Shown here: in pieces, positions 9,133 through 18,923 of the stretch
Position numbering within the stretch: position 1 is the first letter of the stretch
Layout: every line of letters begins with the position of its first letter
DNA from: Cedecea neteri
Lineage (GTDB): Bacteria; Pseudomonadota; Gammaproteobacteria; Enterobacterales; Enterobacteriaceae
NCBI RefSeq assembly: GCF_000757825.1
Contig: NZ_CP009451.1
Span: 1,922,001 to 1,986,000 of the forward strand
DNA length: 64,000 nt
Direction of reading: 5' to 3'
Translations under genes and position numbers: made by a program
The notes under the pieces: model-generated
Databases searched by the model: none
Seen by the model: only the letters and a program-made list of their open reading frames with translations
What the model was told of the DNA's origin: nothing

Positions 9133-9915
9133 TCAAGGGTGAAAATTCACCCACTTCTCGGCAACCATTCCCGGTTTTGAAATAAACTGAAAACGAGCCG
9201 GATCGTCCACAAATTGCTGATATAGCGGCTCATCTGTAATCCCAAACTCCCGATATTTACGCGGGGAGGTCGTGTGCAGGCGACCCGGCATATAATGTCG
9301 GTTATGCTGCCAGGCAACGTGCTCATCCTGCAAAATCGGATACCACGCCAGCCCCTTGTAGGCCCGCACCGCCTCATATTCAAAACCGTATTCCCTGTCG
9401 CACCACGCCCCAAACGTTAAAGGCTCGTGCGGCGAAGCAGAAACGGTAGCATGGGCCCAGCCGGGTGGCACCAGCACCTTATCGCCAGCTTCAGCCAATA
9501 TTGCAAAGCAACGGCCCGGATCGTCGGCCACAAACTCCTGCATATAGATAATCGCCTTCCCCTGCCAGATTTCATACAGTTCGGGCGGCGACCAGCCGCT
9601 GTGAGCGCTGACCCGATGAATATGCCCCTGGCTGCGAATGGGTTCTTCGCCCAAACGCCCGGACGCATAGGTCACCACGCCAAAAAGCAACATTCGCTTC
9701 TTCAGTTCGGCAATATCACTTATCCGGGCGACGTCCATTGCAATCGCATACACCTGTTCCGGCCCTGTACATTCAGGATCCCGCAGAGAAGCTCGGATTT
9801 GATCCAGCGTGCGGATTTCAGGCAAAGGCCCCAGCGTTTCTTCGCCATAGCTGAACCCCATAGGCTGATGATGAATCAGCATATCCAGGCCGTATTTTTT
9901 TACGCTGTCAGTCAT
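9133..9915 (-). CDS. Cupin-type glucose-6-phosphate-isomerase-like protein, second gene of pair
   Basis: 260 residues. A single cupin with the metal-ligand pattern SQGHIH (His98, His100), PELYE (Glu112) and PPGWAH (His155), as in the metal-dependent phosphoglucose isomerases of archaea (GPI cupin family). The start is the ATG at 9915, where the reading overlaps the end of the preceding cupin gene by 8 bp; a longer in-frame extension to 10020 lies wholly inside that gene and is discarded. It likely interconverts an aldose- and a ketose-phosphate in the PTS-borne sugar pathway. The true substrate is unknown; a lyxose- or other sugar isomerase activity is also possible in this fold. Confidence 0.85.
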   Translation of the reverse strand: MTDSVKKYGLDMLIHHQPMGFSYGEETLGPLPEIRTLDQIRASLRDPECTGPEQVYAIAMDVARISDIAELKKRMLLFGVVTYASGRLGEEPIRSQGHIHRVSAHSGWSPPELYEIWQGKAIIYMQEFVADDPGRCFAILAEAGDKVLVPPGWAHATVSASPHEPLTFGAWCDREYGFEYEAVRAYKGLAWYPILQDEHVAWQHNRHYMPGRLHTTSPRKYREFGITDEPLYQQFVDDPARFQFISKPGMVAEKWVNFHP

Positions 9916-10468
9916 GGCTAGCCTCCGCGCGCCAGCCAGTGCCGTCGGTCTTGATCCTGACGGAAAATCCGTCCGACAGAGTGGCGTAATCATGCCCGGC
10001 AACCGTTGGCCAAACAGCAAGAGCGGAAAGAATTTCGCCGCCCGTATTGATGAGCCGGTGCGCTGTATACCCGGGAATGATATGCACGGATCCGGCGGTA
10101 ACTATCTCGACCCGGGCTTCACCTCGTTCGTTTTGCAGCAGCAATAATCCGCAGCCGCGCAGGCCGAAATAGACTTCGCCCTGCTCCCGGCGCGCATGAA
10201 AATGGCCACGAGTCATAAAAAACTCATCGCCAACCCGGCCTGGGTGTACGTGAGTCACGCCGGTAAAAAGCGCACCTTCGCAAGTTTCAGTTTGCAGAAC
10301 GTCAACATCATAGACAGCCTGGCCAGGCTCACATCGTTGCCAGCTTTTTGTGTCGGCAAAAACGCCAGCCAGCGCGGCTATATCGGTGGTTTTGCGGATA
10401 ACGGGGCCATTTTTCAGCGCGCCCGTTTGCCATGCCACATGGGGTGGCACGAGAGTAGAAAGTGTCAT
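9908..10468 (-). CDS. Cupin-type glucose-6-phosphate-isomerase-like protein, first gene of pair
   Basis: 186 residues, the usual length of archaeal-type cupin phosphoglucose isomerase. The motif FMTRGHFHARREQGEVYFGL gives His89, His91 and Glu98, and PGYTAH gives His137; the spacing is essentially that of the Pyrococcus furiosus enzyme (His88, His90, Glu97, His136, from memory). GGAGATAAAC precedes the ATG. It is the first gene of a two-gene operon read toward the PTS operon, with an operator identical to the PTS operon's 46 bp upstream. Such enzymes are rare in enterics, which use the unrelated Pgi for glycolysis, so a dedicated role for the imported sugar is inferred. Confidence 0.88.
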   Translation of the reverse strand: MTLSTLVPPHVAWQTGALKNGPVIRKTTDIAALAGVFADTKSWQRCEPGQAVYDVDVLQTETCEGALFTGVTHVHPGRVGDEFFMTRGHFHARREQGEVYFGLRGCGLLLLQNERGEARVEIVTAGSVHIIPGYTAHRLINTGGEILSALAVWPTVAGHDYATLSDGFSVRIKTDGTGWRAEASHD

Positions 10469-10513
10469 GTTTATCTCCGGCCCGAGGAGAACAACTTCAT
10501 CGACACACTAACA

Positions 10514-10529
10514 GATTAATCGATTAACC
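10514..10529 (-). promoter_or_regulatory. LacI-type operator copy 3 (upstream of cupin operon)
   Basis: Minus strand GGTTAATCGATTAATC, identical over 16 bp to the operator before the PTS operon at 4745-4760 and preceded by TTCA as in copy 1. It is 46 bp upstream of the first cupin start. It ties the cupin pair to the same repressor. The remaining 100 bp up to rihC hold no other signal that I recognise. Confidence 0.8.
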
Positions 10530-10630
10530 TGAAGACGAATGAACAAGCTTGCGAACGCAATCACACTCCTGGAACCGGAAGGCAGAGCTTCACCGAAATA
10601 TCCCTATGCTGGCTTGTTTAGTGCATCCAC

Positions 10631-11548
10631 TCAAGGCGCCAGCGCCAGCACCTCAGAGACCCACGCCTGAAAACCGGGAACGTCGATATCCAACGCAACC
10701 TGAGCGTTTGCCGGGCGCTCCAGGCGATGCTCCAGGTCCACAACCGTGGTTCCGCTGGTATAAGTCCCGTGCGTTTCCACCGCAACGAAACAAGGGTAAG
10801 TTTGAAACAGTTCGGGCTTAACCAGCCACGCAATGGCGGTCAAATCATGCATTCGCAGCCCGGTTTCCATGCTGCCGCTGCGGTAATGACTGAATAGCGC
10901 ATGCAGCATTTTCCCGGTGCGATTCAGCTCTGGCAGGCGAGCCAGGTACTCAGGGGAAAGTATGGCCCGGCTGGTAACGTCCAGCCCGCACATGACTATC
11001 TCCAGGCCGCTCTCAAAAACACGGGCCGCGGCTTCAGGATCGATAGCGATGTTGAATTCGGCGGTCGGCGTAAAGTTCCCTCGCCCCGCAGATCCGCCCA
11101 TCATGACCACACGCTTAATGCGCGCCTTGCACTCCGGGTACTGAGTCAGCAGCAAAGCGACGTTGGTCAGCGGGCCAATGGTGACCAAAGTAACCGGCTC
11201 ATCGCTGTTTATCAGGCAATCGTACATAGCCTGAAATGCGGGCACCGGCAGCGCATGACGAGACGTTTCAGTAAAGACATAACCTTCCATCCCCGATTCG
11301 CCGTGCACGTAGGCAGCATCCCGCAATGGACGCAGCAGCGGTACCGAAGCGCCCCTGGCAACGGGCGTATCTTTTTGCCAAAACTCCAGCAGCTGCAGCG
11401 CATTCCGCGTGGTTTTCTCCACCGACACATTCCCGGCGACGGTGGCGATCAGTTTCAAATCCAGCTGGGGTGCAAACAGGGCCGCCGCGAGGGCAACCGC
11501 ATCGTCGATACCGGGATCGGTATCAAGAATAATCGGGGTTCTGGTCAT
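10631..11548 (-). CDS. rihC: Non-specific ribonucleoside hydrolase
   Basis: 305 residues (E. coli RihC 304). The inosine-uridine nucleoside hydrolase signature [14 protein letters not shown] at the N-terminus supplies the calcium-binding aspartates (Asp11, Asp15, Asp16). The active-site regions [13 protein letters not shown] and [12 protein letters not shown] contain the conserved Asn and the catalytic His-Asp. It cleaves purine and pyrimidine ribonucleosides to base and ribose. Start is the ATG at 11548 with GGAGA 6 nt upstream; longer starts at 11560 and 11593 fall in the ispH terminator. It follows the ispH operon but a terminator intervenes. Confidence 0.95.
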   Translation of the reverse strand: MTRTPIILDTDPGIDDAVALAAALFAPQLDLKLIATVAGNVSVEKTTRNALQLLEFWQKDTPVARGASVPLLRPLRDAAYVHGESGMEGYVFTETSRHALPVPAFQAMYDCLINSDEPVTLVTIGPLTNVALLLTQYPECKARIKRVVMMGGSAGRGNFTPTAEFNIAIDPEAAARVFESGLEIVMCGLDVTSRAILSPEYLARLPELNRTGKMLHALFSHYRSGSMETGLRMHDLTAIAWLVKPELFQTYPCFVAVETHGTYTSGTTVVDLEHRLERPANAQVALDIDVPGFQAWVSEVLALAP

Positions 11549-11559
11549 GCTTTTCTCCA

Positions 11560-11595
11560 TAAAAAATGCCAGCGGGCATACACCAGCTGGCATCT
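11560..11595 (-). terminator. Terminator between ispH and rihC
   Basis: Minus strand: ATGCCAGC (11586-11593), 12-nt loop, GCTGGCAT (11566-11573), then TTTTTT. It ends the ileS-lspA-fkpB-ispH transcript, and its T-run ends only about 12 nt before the rihC start codon, so the rihC ribosome site (GGAGA) directly adjoins it. rihC expression by read-through is therefore likely to be low. Confidence 0.8.
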
Positions 11596-11619
11596 TCTCA
11601 TAAACGTAAATCGACGACG

Positions 11620-12570
11620 CTAGTCTACTTCACGGATGTCGACCCGCAGCTCACGCGGCACTTCAAACACGATGTTCTCTTCGCGCCCGGTCAGCTCCTG
11701 GGCTTCACTGCCGCCCAGCTCACGCAGGCGGGTAATGACGTTCTGCACCAGCACGTCCGGCGCAGAAGCCCCGGCGGTAACGCCGACGCAATTTGCCTCT
11801 TTTACCCAGGATTCCTGGATATCCGCGGCGTCATCAATCAGGTAGGCCGCCTTCCCCATTCGCTGTGCCAGTTCGGCAAGGCGGTTGGAGTTAGAGGAGT
11901 TTTTAGATCCTACTACCAGCACCACATCGGCTTCACTGGCTAGCGCACGCACCGCTTCCTGGCGGTTAGTGGTGGCATAGCAAATGTCATCTTTACGCGG
12001 GCCGATGATTTTCGGGAAGCGCTTGCGCAGGGCGTCAATCACGTCCGAAGTATCGTCCACGGAAAGCGTGGTCTGGGTCATAAACGACAGATTACTTTCG
12101 TCTTTAACCTCAAGCGTCAAGACATCATCCGGCGACTCAACCAGGTACATTCCGCCTTTCGGGTTGCTGTACTGACCCATGGTGCCTTCGACTTCCGGGT
12201 GGCCGGCATGGCCAATCAGAATCGACTCTTCGCCGCGACGGCTGGCACGCGCCACTTCCATATGCACTTTGGTCACCAGCGGACAGGTGGCATCGAAGAC
12301 CGTCAGCTCGCGGCTTTTGGCTTCGTTACGCACCGCCTGAGAAACGCCGTGCGCCGAAAAAATCAGGATCGCACCGTCCGGCACTTCGCTGATCTGCTCG
12401 ATGAAAATCGCCCCACGCTCGCGCAGGCTGTCCACCACGTAGCGGTTATGCACAACTTCGTGGCGAACGTAGATTGGCGCGCCGTAAATCTGCAGCGCGT
12501 TTTCGACAATGCTGATAGCGCGGTCGACCCCAGCACAAAAGCCTCTGGGATTAGCCAACAGGATCTGCAT
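11620..12570 (-). CDS. ispH: 4-hydroxy-3-methylbut-2-enyl diphosphate reductase
   Basis: 316 residues, as in E. coli. The three cysteines that hold the iron-sulfur cluster are Cys12 ([12 protein letters not shown]), Cys96 ([11 protein letters not shown]) and Cys197 ([11 protein letters not shown]). Final step of the MEP isoprenoid pathway, giving IPP and DMAPP. The start codon lies within the 3' end of fkpB (20-bp overlap), in the operon ribF-ileS-lspA-fkpB-ispH. Confidence 0.97.
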   Translation of the reverse strand: MQILLANPRGFCAGVDRAISIVENALQIYGAPIYVRHEVVHNRYVVDSLRERGAIFIEQISEVPDGAILIFSAHGVSQAVRNEAKSRELTVFDATCPLVTKVHMEVARASRRGEESILIGHAGHPEVEGTMGQYSNPKGGMYLVESPDDVLTLEVKDESNLSFMTQTTLSVDDTSDVIDALRKRFPKIIGPRKDDICYATTNRQEAVRALASEADVVLVVGSKNSSNSNRLAELAQRMGKAAYLIDDAADIQESWVKEANCVGVTAGASAPDVLVQNVITRLRELGGSEAQELTGREENIVFEVPRELRVDIREVD

Positions 12571-13021
12571 TCAACGCCTCCAGTACCGGATTAACTTCCA
12601 GTACTTCAATATCAAAATGGATAGTCTGCCCGGCAAGCGGATGGTTAAAGTCCACGGTTATCGAATCTCCGTTAACTTCACGCACCACGCCCGGCATTTC
12701 GCTGCCATCCATTGCGGTAAAAAGCATAATCGCACCCGGCTCAGGTTCGCCCGCCTCGACAAACTCACGGCGCGAAAAGTACTGAATCATATCCGGGCTT
12801 GGAATGCCAAAGGCCGACTCTGGTGCCAGCGAGAACGCTTTTTTATCACCAGCCTTCAGGCCAACCAGCTGATCTTCCATGCCAGGGGACAGTGTCTCAT
12901 CCCCAAGGCGGAACAGCGCAGGCTTACCGTTCGCGCGGGTTGACTCCGCTGTGGAGCCATCCTCAAGCTTTAGCGTGAAATGCACCAGCACCGCGCTGTT
13001 GGTTTGTACGGACTCAGCCAT
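12551..13021 (-). CDS. fkpB: FKBP-type peptidyl-prolyl cis-trans isomerase (SlpA type)
   Basis: 156 residues; E. coli FkpB is 149. FKBP fold of the SlyD/SlpA class: [14 protein letters not shown] and [20 protein letters not shown], with the inserted flap domain (about 73-125, [21 protein letters not shown]) and [17 protein letters not shown]. It acts as a cytoplasmic folding helper. The last seven residues (LNADPVG) are an extension compared with E. coli and overlap the ispH start. Confidence 0.95.
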   Translation of the reverse strand: MAESVQTNSAVLVHFTLKLEDGSTAESTRANGKPALFRLGDETLSPGMEDQLVGLKAGDKKAFSLAPESAFGIPSPDMIQYFSRREFVEAGEPEPGAIMLFTAMDGSEMPGVVREVNGDSITVDFNHPLAGQTIHFDIEVLEVNPVLEALNADPVG

Positions 13022-13024
13022 GGA

Positions 13025-13528
13025 TTACCCTTTTTGCTTTGCGGGCTTGTCGGAGGAGACAAAGAAGCCCTCCAGCACAATCAGCGCCGCGCCGATACAG
13101 ATTGCGGTATCGGCCAGATTGAAGGTGGCAAAGTGCCAGTCGCCAACGTAGAAATCGATCATGTCGACGACAAAGCCGTGCCACAAGCGATCGAACAGAT
13201 TGCCGAGCGCACCGCCAATGATTAACGCATAGGCGATGTTATTCAGCTTCTGGCTCGCTTTAGCGCGATACATCATCCACACCAGCGCCACGCAGATACC
13301 GATAGCGATCCCCGCGAAGAACCAGCGCTGCCAGCCGCCTTTGTCGGCCAGGAAGCTAAATGCCGCGCCATAGTTACGGGCGTAGTGCAAATTCAGGGAC
13401 GGGAACAGTGGCACCGTATCCCCCAGCATGAAGTGCTGGAGGATCAGATATTTACTGCCCAGATCCACAATCAGAACTACCACCACCAGCCACAGCCAGC
13501 ACAACCCGGTAGAGAAAATTGGTTTCAT
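13025..13528 (-). CDS. lspA: Lipoprotein signal peptidase (signal peptidase II)
   Basis: 167 residues from the ATG at 13528. Four membrane segments, with the catalytic aspartates in [10 protein letters not shown] (Asp122) and FNLADTA (Asp140). It removes the signal peptide of prolipoproteins at the lipobox in the inner membrane. The start overlaps the ileS stop (TGATG) by one base; a TTG one codon earlier also opens the frame but the ATG arrangement is that of E. coli. Confidence 0.96.
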   Translation of the reverse strand: MKPIFSTGLCWLWLVVVVLIVDLGSKYLILQHFMLGDTVPLFPSLNLHYARNYGAAFSFLADKGGWQRWFFAGIAIGICVALVWMMYRAKASQKLNNIAYALIIGGALGNLFDRLWHGFVVDMIDFYVGDWHFATFNLADTAICIGAALIVLEGFFVSSDKPAKQKG

Positions 13529-16344
13529 CAAGCAAACTTACGTTGTTCGCCGTCGCCGGCTACGTTGCTGACACAGCGGCCGCAGATTTCTGCGTGTTCC
13601 GCTACCTGACCGATATCGGTGGTGTAATGCCAGCAGCGCGGGCACTTCTCACCGTCGGCTTTACGCAGGGCCACTTTCAGCCCCTTGAGGATTTCGCTCT
13701 GCTGAGCGTCATCGCTCGCCTGCGCATAATCGGCAACGGCAGCGGCCGAGGTCAACAGGACAAATCGCAATTCATCGCTCAGGCTGTTCAGCTTCGCCGC
13801 CAGCTCAGCGTCAGCGTACAGGGTGACTGCCGCTTCCAGAGAACCGCCGATGCGCTTATCAGCACGAGCCTGCTCGATGACCTTGTTCACTTCGCCACGC
13901 ACGGTCAGCAGAGTATCCCAGAACTCATTGTTCATCCCTTCGCTTTCCGCCAGGCCAAACAGACCTTCGTACCACTCGCCGGTGAACACATACTTCTCGC
14001 GCGCACCCGGCAGGAAGCCCCAGATTTCGTCGGCGGTGAAGGACATGATCGGCGCCATCCAGCGCACCAGCGCTTCAGAGATGTGATACAGCGCGGTCTG
14101 GCAGCTGCGACGAGCTACGCTGTCGGCCTTCGCGGTGTACTGACGATCCTTGATGATGTCGAGGTAGAACGAGCCCATTTCGACGGAGCAGAAGCGCATC
14201 AGACGCTGCACCACTTCGTGGAAATCGAAGTTTTCGTAAGAGGCGAGAATATCCGCCTGAGCTTCTTTCGCGCAGCCAACGGCCCAGCGATCCAGCACCA
14301 CCATATCTTCTGGTTTCACCATGTCGGTTTCAGGGTTGAAGCCGCTCAGGTTTGCCAGCAGGAAGCGCGCGGTGTTACGGATACGACGATAAGCGTCAGC
14401 GGAACGTTTCAGAATCTCGTCAGAAACTGCCATTTCACCGGTGTAATCGGTAGACGCCACCCACAGACGCAGAATGTCCGCGCCGAGCTTGTTCATCACG
14501 TCCTGCGGGCTAACGGTGTTGCCGATAGACTTGGACATCTTACGGCCCTGACCATCAACGGTGAAGCCGTGGGTCAGTACCTGGCGGTAAGGCGCTTTGC
14601 CTTTCATCGCCGTGGAGATCATCAGGGAGGACATGAACCAGCCGCGATGCTGATCGGAACCTTCCAGGTACATATCCGCAGAATGGCCGTGGAACTCAGG
14701 GCGTGCGTCGACCACGGAGTAATTGGTTGAACCGGAGTCGAACCAAACGTCCAGGGTATCAGGCACTTTCACGTAGTTGTCGGCGTCGTCACCCATGATG
14801 TCGCGCGGGTCGAGATCCCACCACGCCTGGATGCCGTCCTGCTCAACGCGCTTAGCCACTTCTTCCATCAGCTCAAGCGAGCGTGGGTGCAGTTCTTCGG
14901 TGTCTTTATGCACGAACAGAGACATCGGCACGCCCCAGGTACGCTGACGTGAGATACACCAGTCTGGGCGGTTCGCCACCATGGATTCGATACGAGCCTG
15001 GCCCCAGTCAGGGATCCACTGCACGCCTTTGATCTCTTTCAGGGACTGCGCGCGCAGGCCTTTCTGATCCATGCTGATAAACCACTGCGGCGTTGCACGG
15101 AAGATGATCGGCGTTTTGTGGCGCCAGCAGTGCGGATAGCTGTGCAGCAGTTTTTCAACGTGCAGCAGAGCGCCTTTATCACGCAGGATGTTCACGATCA
15201 GGTCATTAGCTTTGAATACCTGAACGCCGTCCAGGCCTTCGTAGGTACCCGGCAGATAGCTGCCGTCCGGGCCAACCGGGTTAGCGATTTCCAGGCCGTA
15301 TTTCTGGCTGATGGTGTAGTCGTCCGGGCCGTGGCCACCGGCGGTATGTACCGCCCCGGTACCCGCATCCAGGGTAACGTGGTCGCCAAGAATGGCCGGA
15401 ACGTCAAAGCCCATGAACGGATGCTTAAAGCGCAGCAGCTCAAGCTCAGCGCCTTTTACGGTGCCGAGGATCTGGTAATCGGTCACGCCAGCGCGCTTCA
15501 GCACGCTTTCCATCAGGTCCTTCGCCACGATCAGCGCCTGGCCTTCAATCTGCACCAGCACGTAGTCAAACTCAGCGCCCAGGGAGATAGCGCGGTTAGC
15601 CGGCAGGGTCCACGGCGTGGTGGTCCAGATAAGCAGGGAGACCGGGCCATTGACGGCTGAGGCACCAAACTTAGCTTTGACCGCATCGACATCTACAGCG
15701 TTGAACGTCACGTCGATAGACGGGGACGTTTTGTCGTAATACTCGACTTCCGCTTCCGCCAGCGCGGAACGGCAGTCAACGCACCAGTGAACCGGCTTAG
15801 CCCCTTTGTGCAGGTGGCCGTTACCGATGATTTTGCCCAGCGCACGAATGATGTTGGCTTCGGTGCCGAAGTCCATGGTCAGGTATGGACGAGACCAGTC
15901 GCCCAGCACGCCCAGGCGGATGAAGTCTTCGCGCTGGCCATTAACCTGCTCGGCGGCATATTTGCGGCACGCGGCACGGAACTCAGCGGCGGACACTTTC
16001 TCACCCGGCTTGCCGATCAGTTGCTCAACTTTCAGCTCGATTGGCAGGCCGTGACAGTCCCAGCCCGGCACGTACGGAGAGTCGAAGCCGGAGAGCCCTT
16101 TGGACTTAATGATAATATCTTTCAGAATCTTGTTAACTGAGTGACCAATGTGAATGCTACCGTTCGCATAAGGAGGGCCATCATGCAAAATAAAGGTTTT
16201 TTTGCCTTTTTTCGCATTACGGATGATGCCGTACAGATCGTCATCATTCCAACGCGCCAGCATACCCGGCTCGCGCTTGGCTAAGTCGCCGCGCATCGGG
16301 AACCCTGTTTCAGGCAAATTTAGGGTAGATTTAAAGTCACTCAT
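13528..16344 (-). CDS. ileS: Isoleucyl-tRNA synthetase
   Basis: 938 residues, the length of E. coli IleS. Class I synthetase with HIGH at 65-68 ([12 protein letters not shown]) and [10 protein letters not shown] for the KMSKS loop, an editing (CP1) domain with the threonine-rich [15 protein letters not shown] segment, and a C-terminal zinc finger ([10 protein letters not shown] ... ICGRCVSN). It charges tRNA-Ile and edits valine. Located between ribF (32 bp upstream) and lspA in one operon. Confidence 0.98.
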   Translation of the reverse strand: MSDFKSTLNLPETGFPMRGDLAKREPGMLARWNDDDLYGIIRNAKKGKKTFILHDGPPYANGSIHIGHSVNKILKDIIIKSKGLSGFDSPYVPGWDCHGLPIELKVEQLIGKPGEKVSAAEFRAACRKYAAEQVNGQREDFIRLGVLGDWSRPYLTMDFGTEANIIRALGKIIGNGHLHKGAKPVHWCVDCRSALAEAEVEYYDKTSPSIDVTFNAVDVDAVKAKFGASAVNGPVSLLIWTTTPWTLPANRAISLGAEFDYVLVQIEGQALIVAKDLMESVLKRAGVTDYQILGTVKGAELELLRFKHPFMGFDVPAILGDHVTLDAGTGAVHTAGGHGPDDYTISQKYGLEIANPVGPDGSYLPGTYEGLDGVQVFKANDLIVNILRDKGALLHVEKLLHSYPHCWRHKTPIIFRATPQWFISMDQKGLRAQSLKEIKGVQWIPDWGQARIESMVANRPDWCISRQRTWGVPMSLFVHKDTEELHPRSLELMEEVAKRVEQDGIQAWWDLDPRDIMGDDADNYVKVPDTLDVWFDSGSTNYSVVDARPEFHGHSADMYLEGSDQHRGWFMSSLMISTAMKGKAPYRQVLTHGFTVDGQGRKMSKSIGNTVSPQDVMNKLGADILRLWVASTDYTGEMAVSDEILKRSADAYRRIRNTARFLLANLSGFNPETDMVKPEDMVVLDRWAVGCAKEAQADILASYENFDFHEVVQRLMRFCSVEMGSFYLDIIKDRQYTAKADSVARRSCQTALYHISEALVRWMAPIMSFTADEIWGFLPGAREKYVFTGEWYEGLFGLAESEGMNNEFWDTLLTVRGEVNKVIEQARADKRIGGSLEAAVTLYADAELAAKLNSLSDELRFVLLTSAAAVADYAQASDDAQQSEILKGLKVALRKADGEKCPRCWHYTTDIGQVAEHAEICGRCVSNVAGDGEQRKFA

Positions 16345-16376
16345 TAGATTCTCGGTTCCGTATTTCGGTTAGCCTT

Positions 16377-17309
16377 TCAGGCATTTGACTCAAAAAATTC
16401 TCGGGCTGATACCACATCTCTGGCGATTTGCGCCTTCAGCTCATCGAGTGAAGCAAATCGCTGCTCATTACGTATCTTTTTACGCAGCACTACTTCTATA
16501 TGGCGACCATAAAGGTCCATTACAACGTCCAATAAATGGACTTCAAGCTGCTGGCGTATTCCCGCCACCGTAGGGCGAGTGCCAATGTTTGCCACGCCGG
16601 CAATCGGCTTTTCGCCGAGGCCTGAGACTTCAACCGCATAAACCCCTTTCACCGGGGAGACATGGCGGCGCAGCGGCAGGTTCGCCGTTGGGAAACCAAT
16701 CGTGCGGCCCAGTTCATCACCGTGCACTACGCGACCGGAGATCATGAACGGATGCCCCAACAGGCTTTCGGCCTGCGGCAGGTCGTCATCGGCCAGCGCC
16801 TGACGCACCGCAGTACTGCTGATGCGCACGCCCCCCTCACAAAACGTTTGGGTGCTGGTGATGTCAAAACCGTATTCGCGGCCAGCCTTCTGTAATAACA
16901 AGAAATCCCCCTGGCGACCAGCGCCAAAGCGGAAATCATCGCCGACCGCGAGGAATTTCACCCCGAGACGGTCAACCAGAAGATCGCTGACAAAGTTTTG
17001 CGCGCTCAACGCGGCGAAACGACGGTCGAAGCGAACGCACAGAACATAGTCCACGCCACACTCGGCCAAATAACGCAGCTTTTCTCGCAGACGAGTCAGG
17101 CGAGCTGGTGCCTTTTCCGGTGCAAACAATTCGAGCGGCTGAGGCTCGAAAATCATGACCATCACAGGGAGATTGCGCGCACGCCCCTCTTCACACAGGC
17201 CCTTTAACAGTGCCTGATGGCCACGATGTACGCCGTCGAAGTTACCAATGGTGAGTACACACCCGTGGTGCTCCCGGCGCAGATTATGTATACCGCGTAT
17301 CAGCTTCAT
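16377..17309 (-). CDS. ribF: Bifunctional riboflavin kinase / FAD synthetase
   Basis: 310 residues (E. coli 313). The N-terminal FAD synthetase (nucleotidyltransferase) domain has GNFDGVHRGHQALL and RISSTAVRQAL; the C-terminal riboflavin kinase domain has GRTIGFPTANLPL and the GVYAVEV segment. It makes FMN and FAD. First gene of the operon leading to ispH; start ATG at 17309. Confidence 0.97.
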   Translation of the reverse strand: MKLIRGIHNLRREHHGCVLTIGNFDGVHRGHQALLKGLCEEGRARNLPVMVMIFEPQPLELFAPEKAPARLTRLREKLRYLAECGVDYVLCVRFDRRFAALSAQNFVSDLLVDRLGVKFLAVGDDFRFGAGRQGDFLLLQKAGREYGFDITSTQTFCEGGVRISSTAVRQALADDDLPQAESLLGHPFMISGRVVHGDELGRTIGFPTANLPLRRHVSPVKGVYAVEVSGLGEKPIAGVANIGTRPTVAGIRQQLEVHLLDVVMDLYGRHIEVVLRKKIRNEQRFASLDELKAQIARDVVSAREFFESNA

Positions 17310-17559
17310 GGCTGGCTCAAAACAGTGGAAATTGGCGGATTATACCAACTACCGCGATTAAGGTTAACCGACGATTACCGCCTTTAACGTAAAGCTTGAA
17401 TGAATTCATTGTACTGGGAAGGGCTTTGCACCCGCTTCGCATTTGTCTTGACGAATTTTGATGCGAAAGACTGTATTCCCAAGCCTGATGCTGGTAGAAT
17501 CCGCGCCATCACACGTAAGAGGTGTCGGAAATTTAACGACGCTTATTTGCACAAATCCA
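17310..17559. other. Intergenic region between divergent ribF and rpsT
   Basis: Gap of 326 bp to rpsT. Beside the rpsT promoter given separately, it holds a second TTGACG (17448-17453) and a TAGAAT (17495-17500), either of which may belong to the distal rpsT promoter known in E. coli. No convincing gene is seen; the small open frame at 17400-17717 runs into rpsT in the wrong frame. Confidence 0.5.
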
Positions 17560-17588
17560 TTGACAAAAGAAGGCTAACGGGGCATATT
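17560..17588 (+). promoter_or_regulatory. rpsT proximal promoter
   Basis: TTGACA (17560-17565), exact 17-bp spacer, CATATT (17583-17588), followed by a C-rich start region (CCTCGGCC). It lies 47 bp before the rpsT start codon, in the position of the stronger E. coli rpsT promoter. Confidence 0.75.
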
Positions 17589-17614
17589 CCTCGGCCTTTG
17601 AATTGTCCACATAG

Positions 17615-17899
<285 letters not shown>

Positions 17900-17924
17900 T
17901 CGCCTTTTTGCTGTGAGCTTTGAT

Positions 17925-17952
17925 AAAAAAACCGGCTAACGCCGGTTTTTTT
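17925..17952. terminator. Bidirectional terminator between rpsT and nhaR
   Basis: AAAAAACCGGC / GCCGGTTTTTT (17925-17935, 17941-17951), loop TAACA-type of 5 nt. T-runs follow the stem on both strands, so it serves rpsT (plus) and the convergent nhaAR transcript (minus). Confidence 0.9.
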
Positions 17953-17963
17953 ATGCCTGTCAC

Positions 17964-18857
17964 TCAGCCAACTTTGAAGAGCGCCGAATAATCCTTGCTG
18001 CAGATGCGCTGCACGGCGGGATGCTGAATCATACGCTCAGCAAAAATGGCGTGGTACTCCTCCAGCACGTTATCCATTCTGCCTATCTCGACGATGTTGT
18101 CACCGCTGTAGATGTCCTGCGCGTACAGCGTCGGAGCAACAAAGATAGCGTTGTGCGCGGCACCAAACGCTTTCATCAATGCGGCATCATCAAACTCGCC
18201 CAGAATCTCAATCTTCAGCCCCTGAATGTTAATCCAGTTGAGAAGCTTGCGCCCGAGCATGGAGCGGCGCCCGGGAATAAGCAGACGGCGTGTTTCAAGG
18301 CAGGCAGGGAAAGACTGCTCCGGCGCAGGCCCCTTGCACCAGAAGCTGATACCGCACTCGCCGAGCTTCACCGAAAACAGCCCTTCCTGCTGAGTCGAGT
18401 CTATCGGGCAGTCCGAAATGATCATATCCAGCTTATGCTGGCTCAGCTGCTCGAGCAGCATTTCATGGGTAGATTCAAAGCAGCGCAGGTGAATCTGCTC
18501 ATCCCCAACGACCGCTGCGTCCAGCACGCCGCTGACCAGGCGCTTGGACAACGCATCCGCGACGCCAACATCAAACAGGATATTGGCCTCTTTACGGTAG
18601 TTAACGATATCCAGCATTTCCTGGCTTAGGGTAAACATTCTGTCGGCATAGCGGAACACCAGTTGCCCCAGCTCGGAAGGCACAAGCCCCCTTCCCTGAC
18701 GACGGAATAGCTTGCCCTGCAGGCGCTCTTCAAGCGCTTTAATCTGCCCGGTGATGGTTTGCGGGGTCAGGAACAGTGCCTCAGCGGCACCGACGACTGA
18801 CCCTTCTTTGCACACGTGCCAGAAATAATAAAGATGGTTGTAATTGATATGGGACAT
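17964..18857 (-). CDS. nhaR: LysR-family activator of nhaA
   Basis: 297 residues beginning [20 protein letters not shown], which matches E. coli NhaR closely. N-terminal winged helix ([20 protein letters not shown]), C-terminal effector domain. It activates nhaA in response to sodium. The ATG at 18857 is chosen because AGGGAG is 9 nt upstream; a GTG three codons earlier abuts the Shine-Dalgarno. It follows nhaA by 66 bp on the same strand. Confidence 0.95.
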   Translation of the reverse strand: MSHINYNHLYYFWHVCKEGSVVGAAEALFLTPQTITGQIKALEERLQGKLFRRQGRGLVPSELGQLVFRYADRMFTLSQEMLDIVNYRKEANILFDVGVADALSKRLVSGVLDAAVVGDEQIHLRCFESTHEMLLEQLSQHKLDMIISDCPIDSTQQEGLFSVKLGECGISFWCKGPAPEQSFPACLETRRLLIPGRRSMLGRKLLNWINIQGLKIEILGEFDDAALMKAFGAAHNAIFVAPTLYAQDIYSGDNIVEIGRMDNVLEEYHAIFAERMIQHPAVQRICSKDYSALFKVG

Positions 18858-18923
18858 GCCCTTCACTCCCTGAGAGTTAATCCATTATCGGGTCATCTGA
18901 CGATGACCCGGCAGCCAGTACCG

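Noticed and set aside
9916..10020. N-terminal extension of the second cupin protein
   Set aside because: It lies entirely inside the first cupin gene in another frame; the ATG at 9915 in the usual overlap is preferred.
13519..14730. 403-codon open frame opposite ileS
   Set aside because: Antisense shadow of ileS without recognisable domains.
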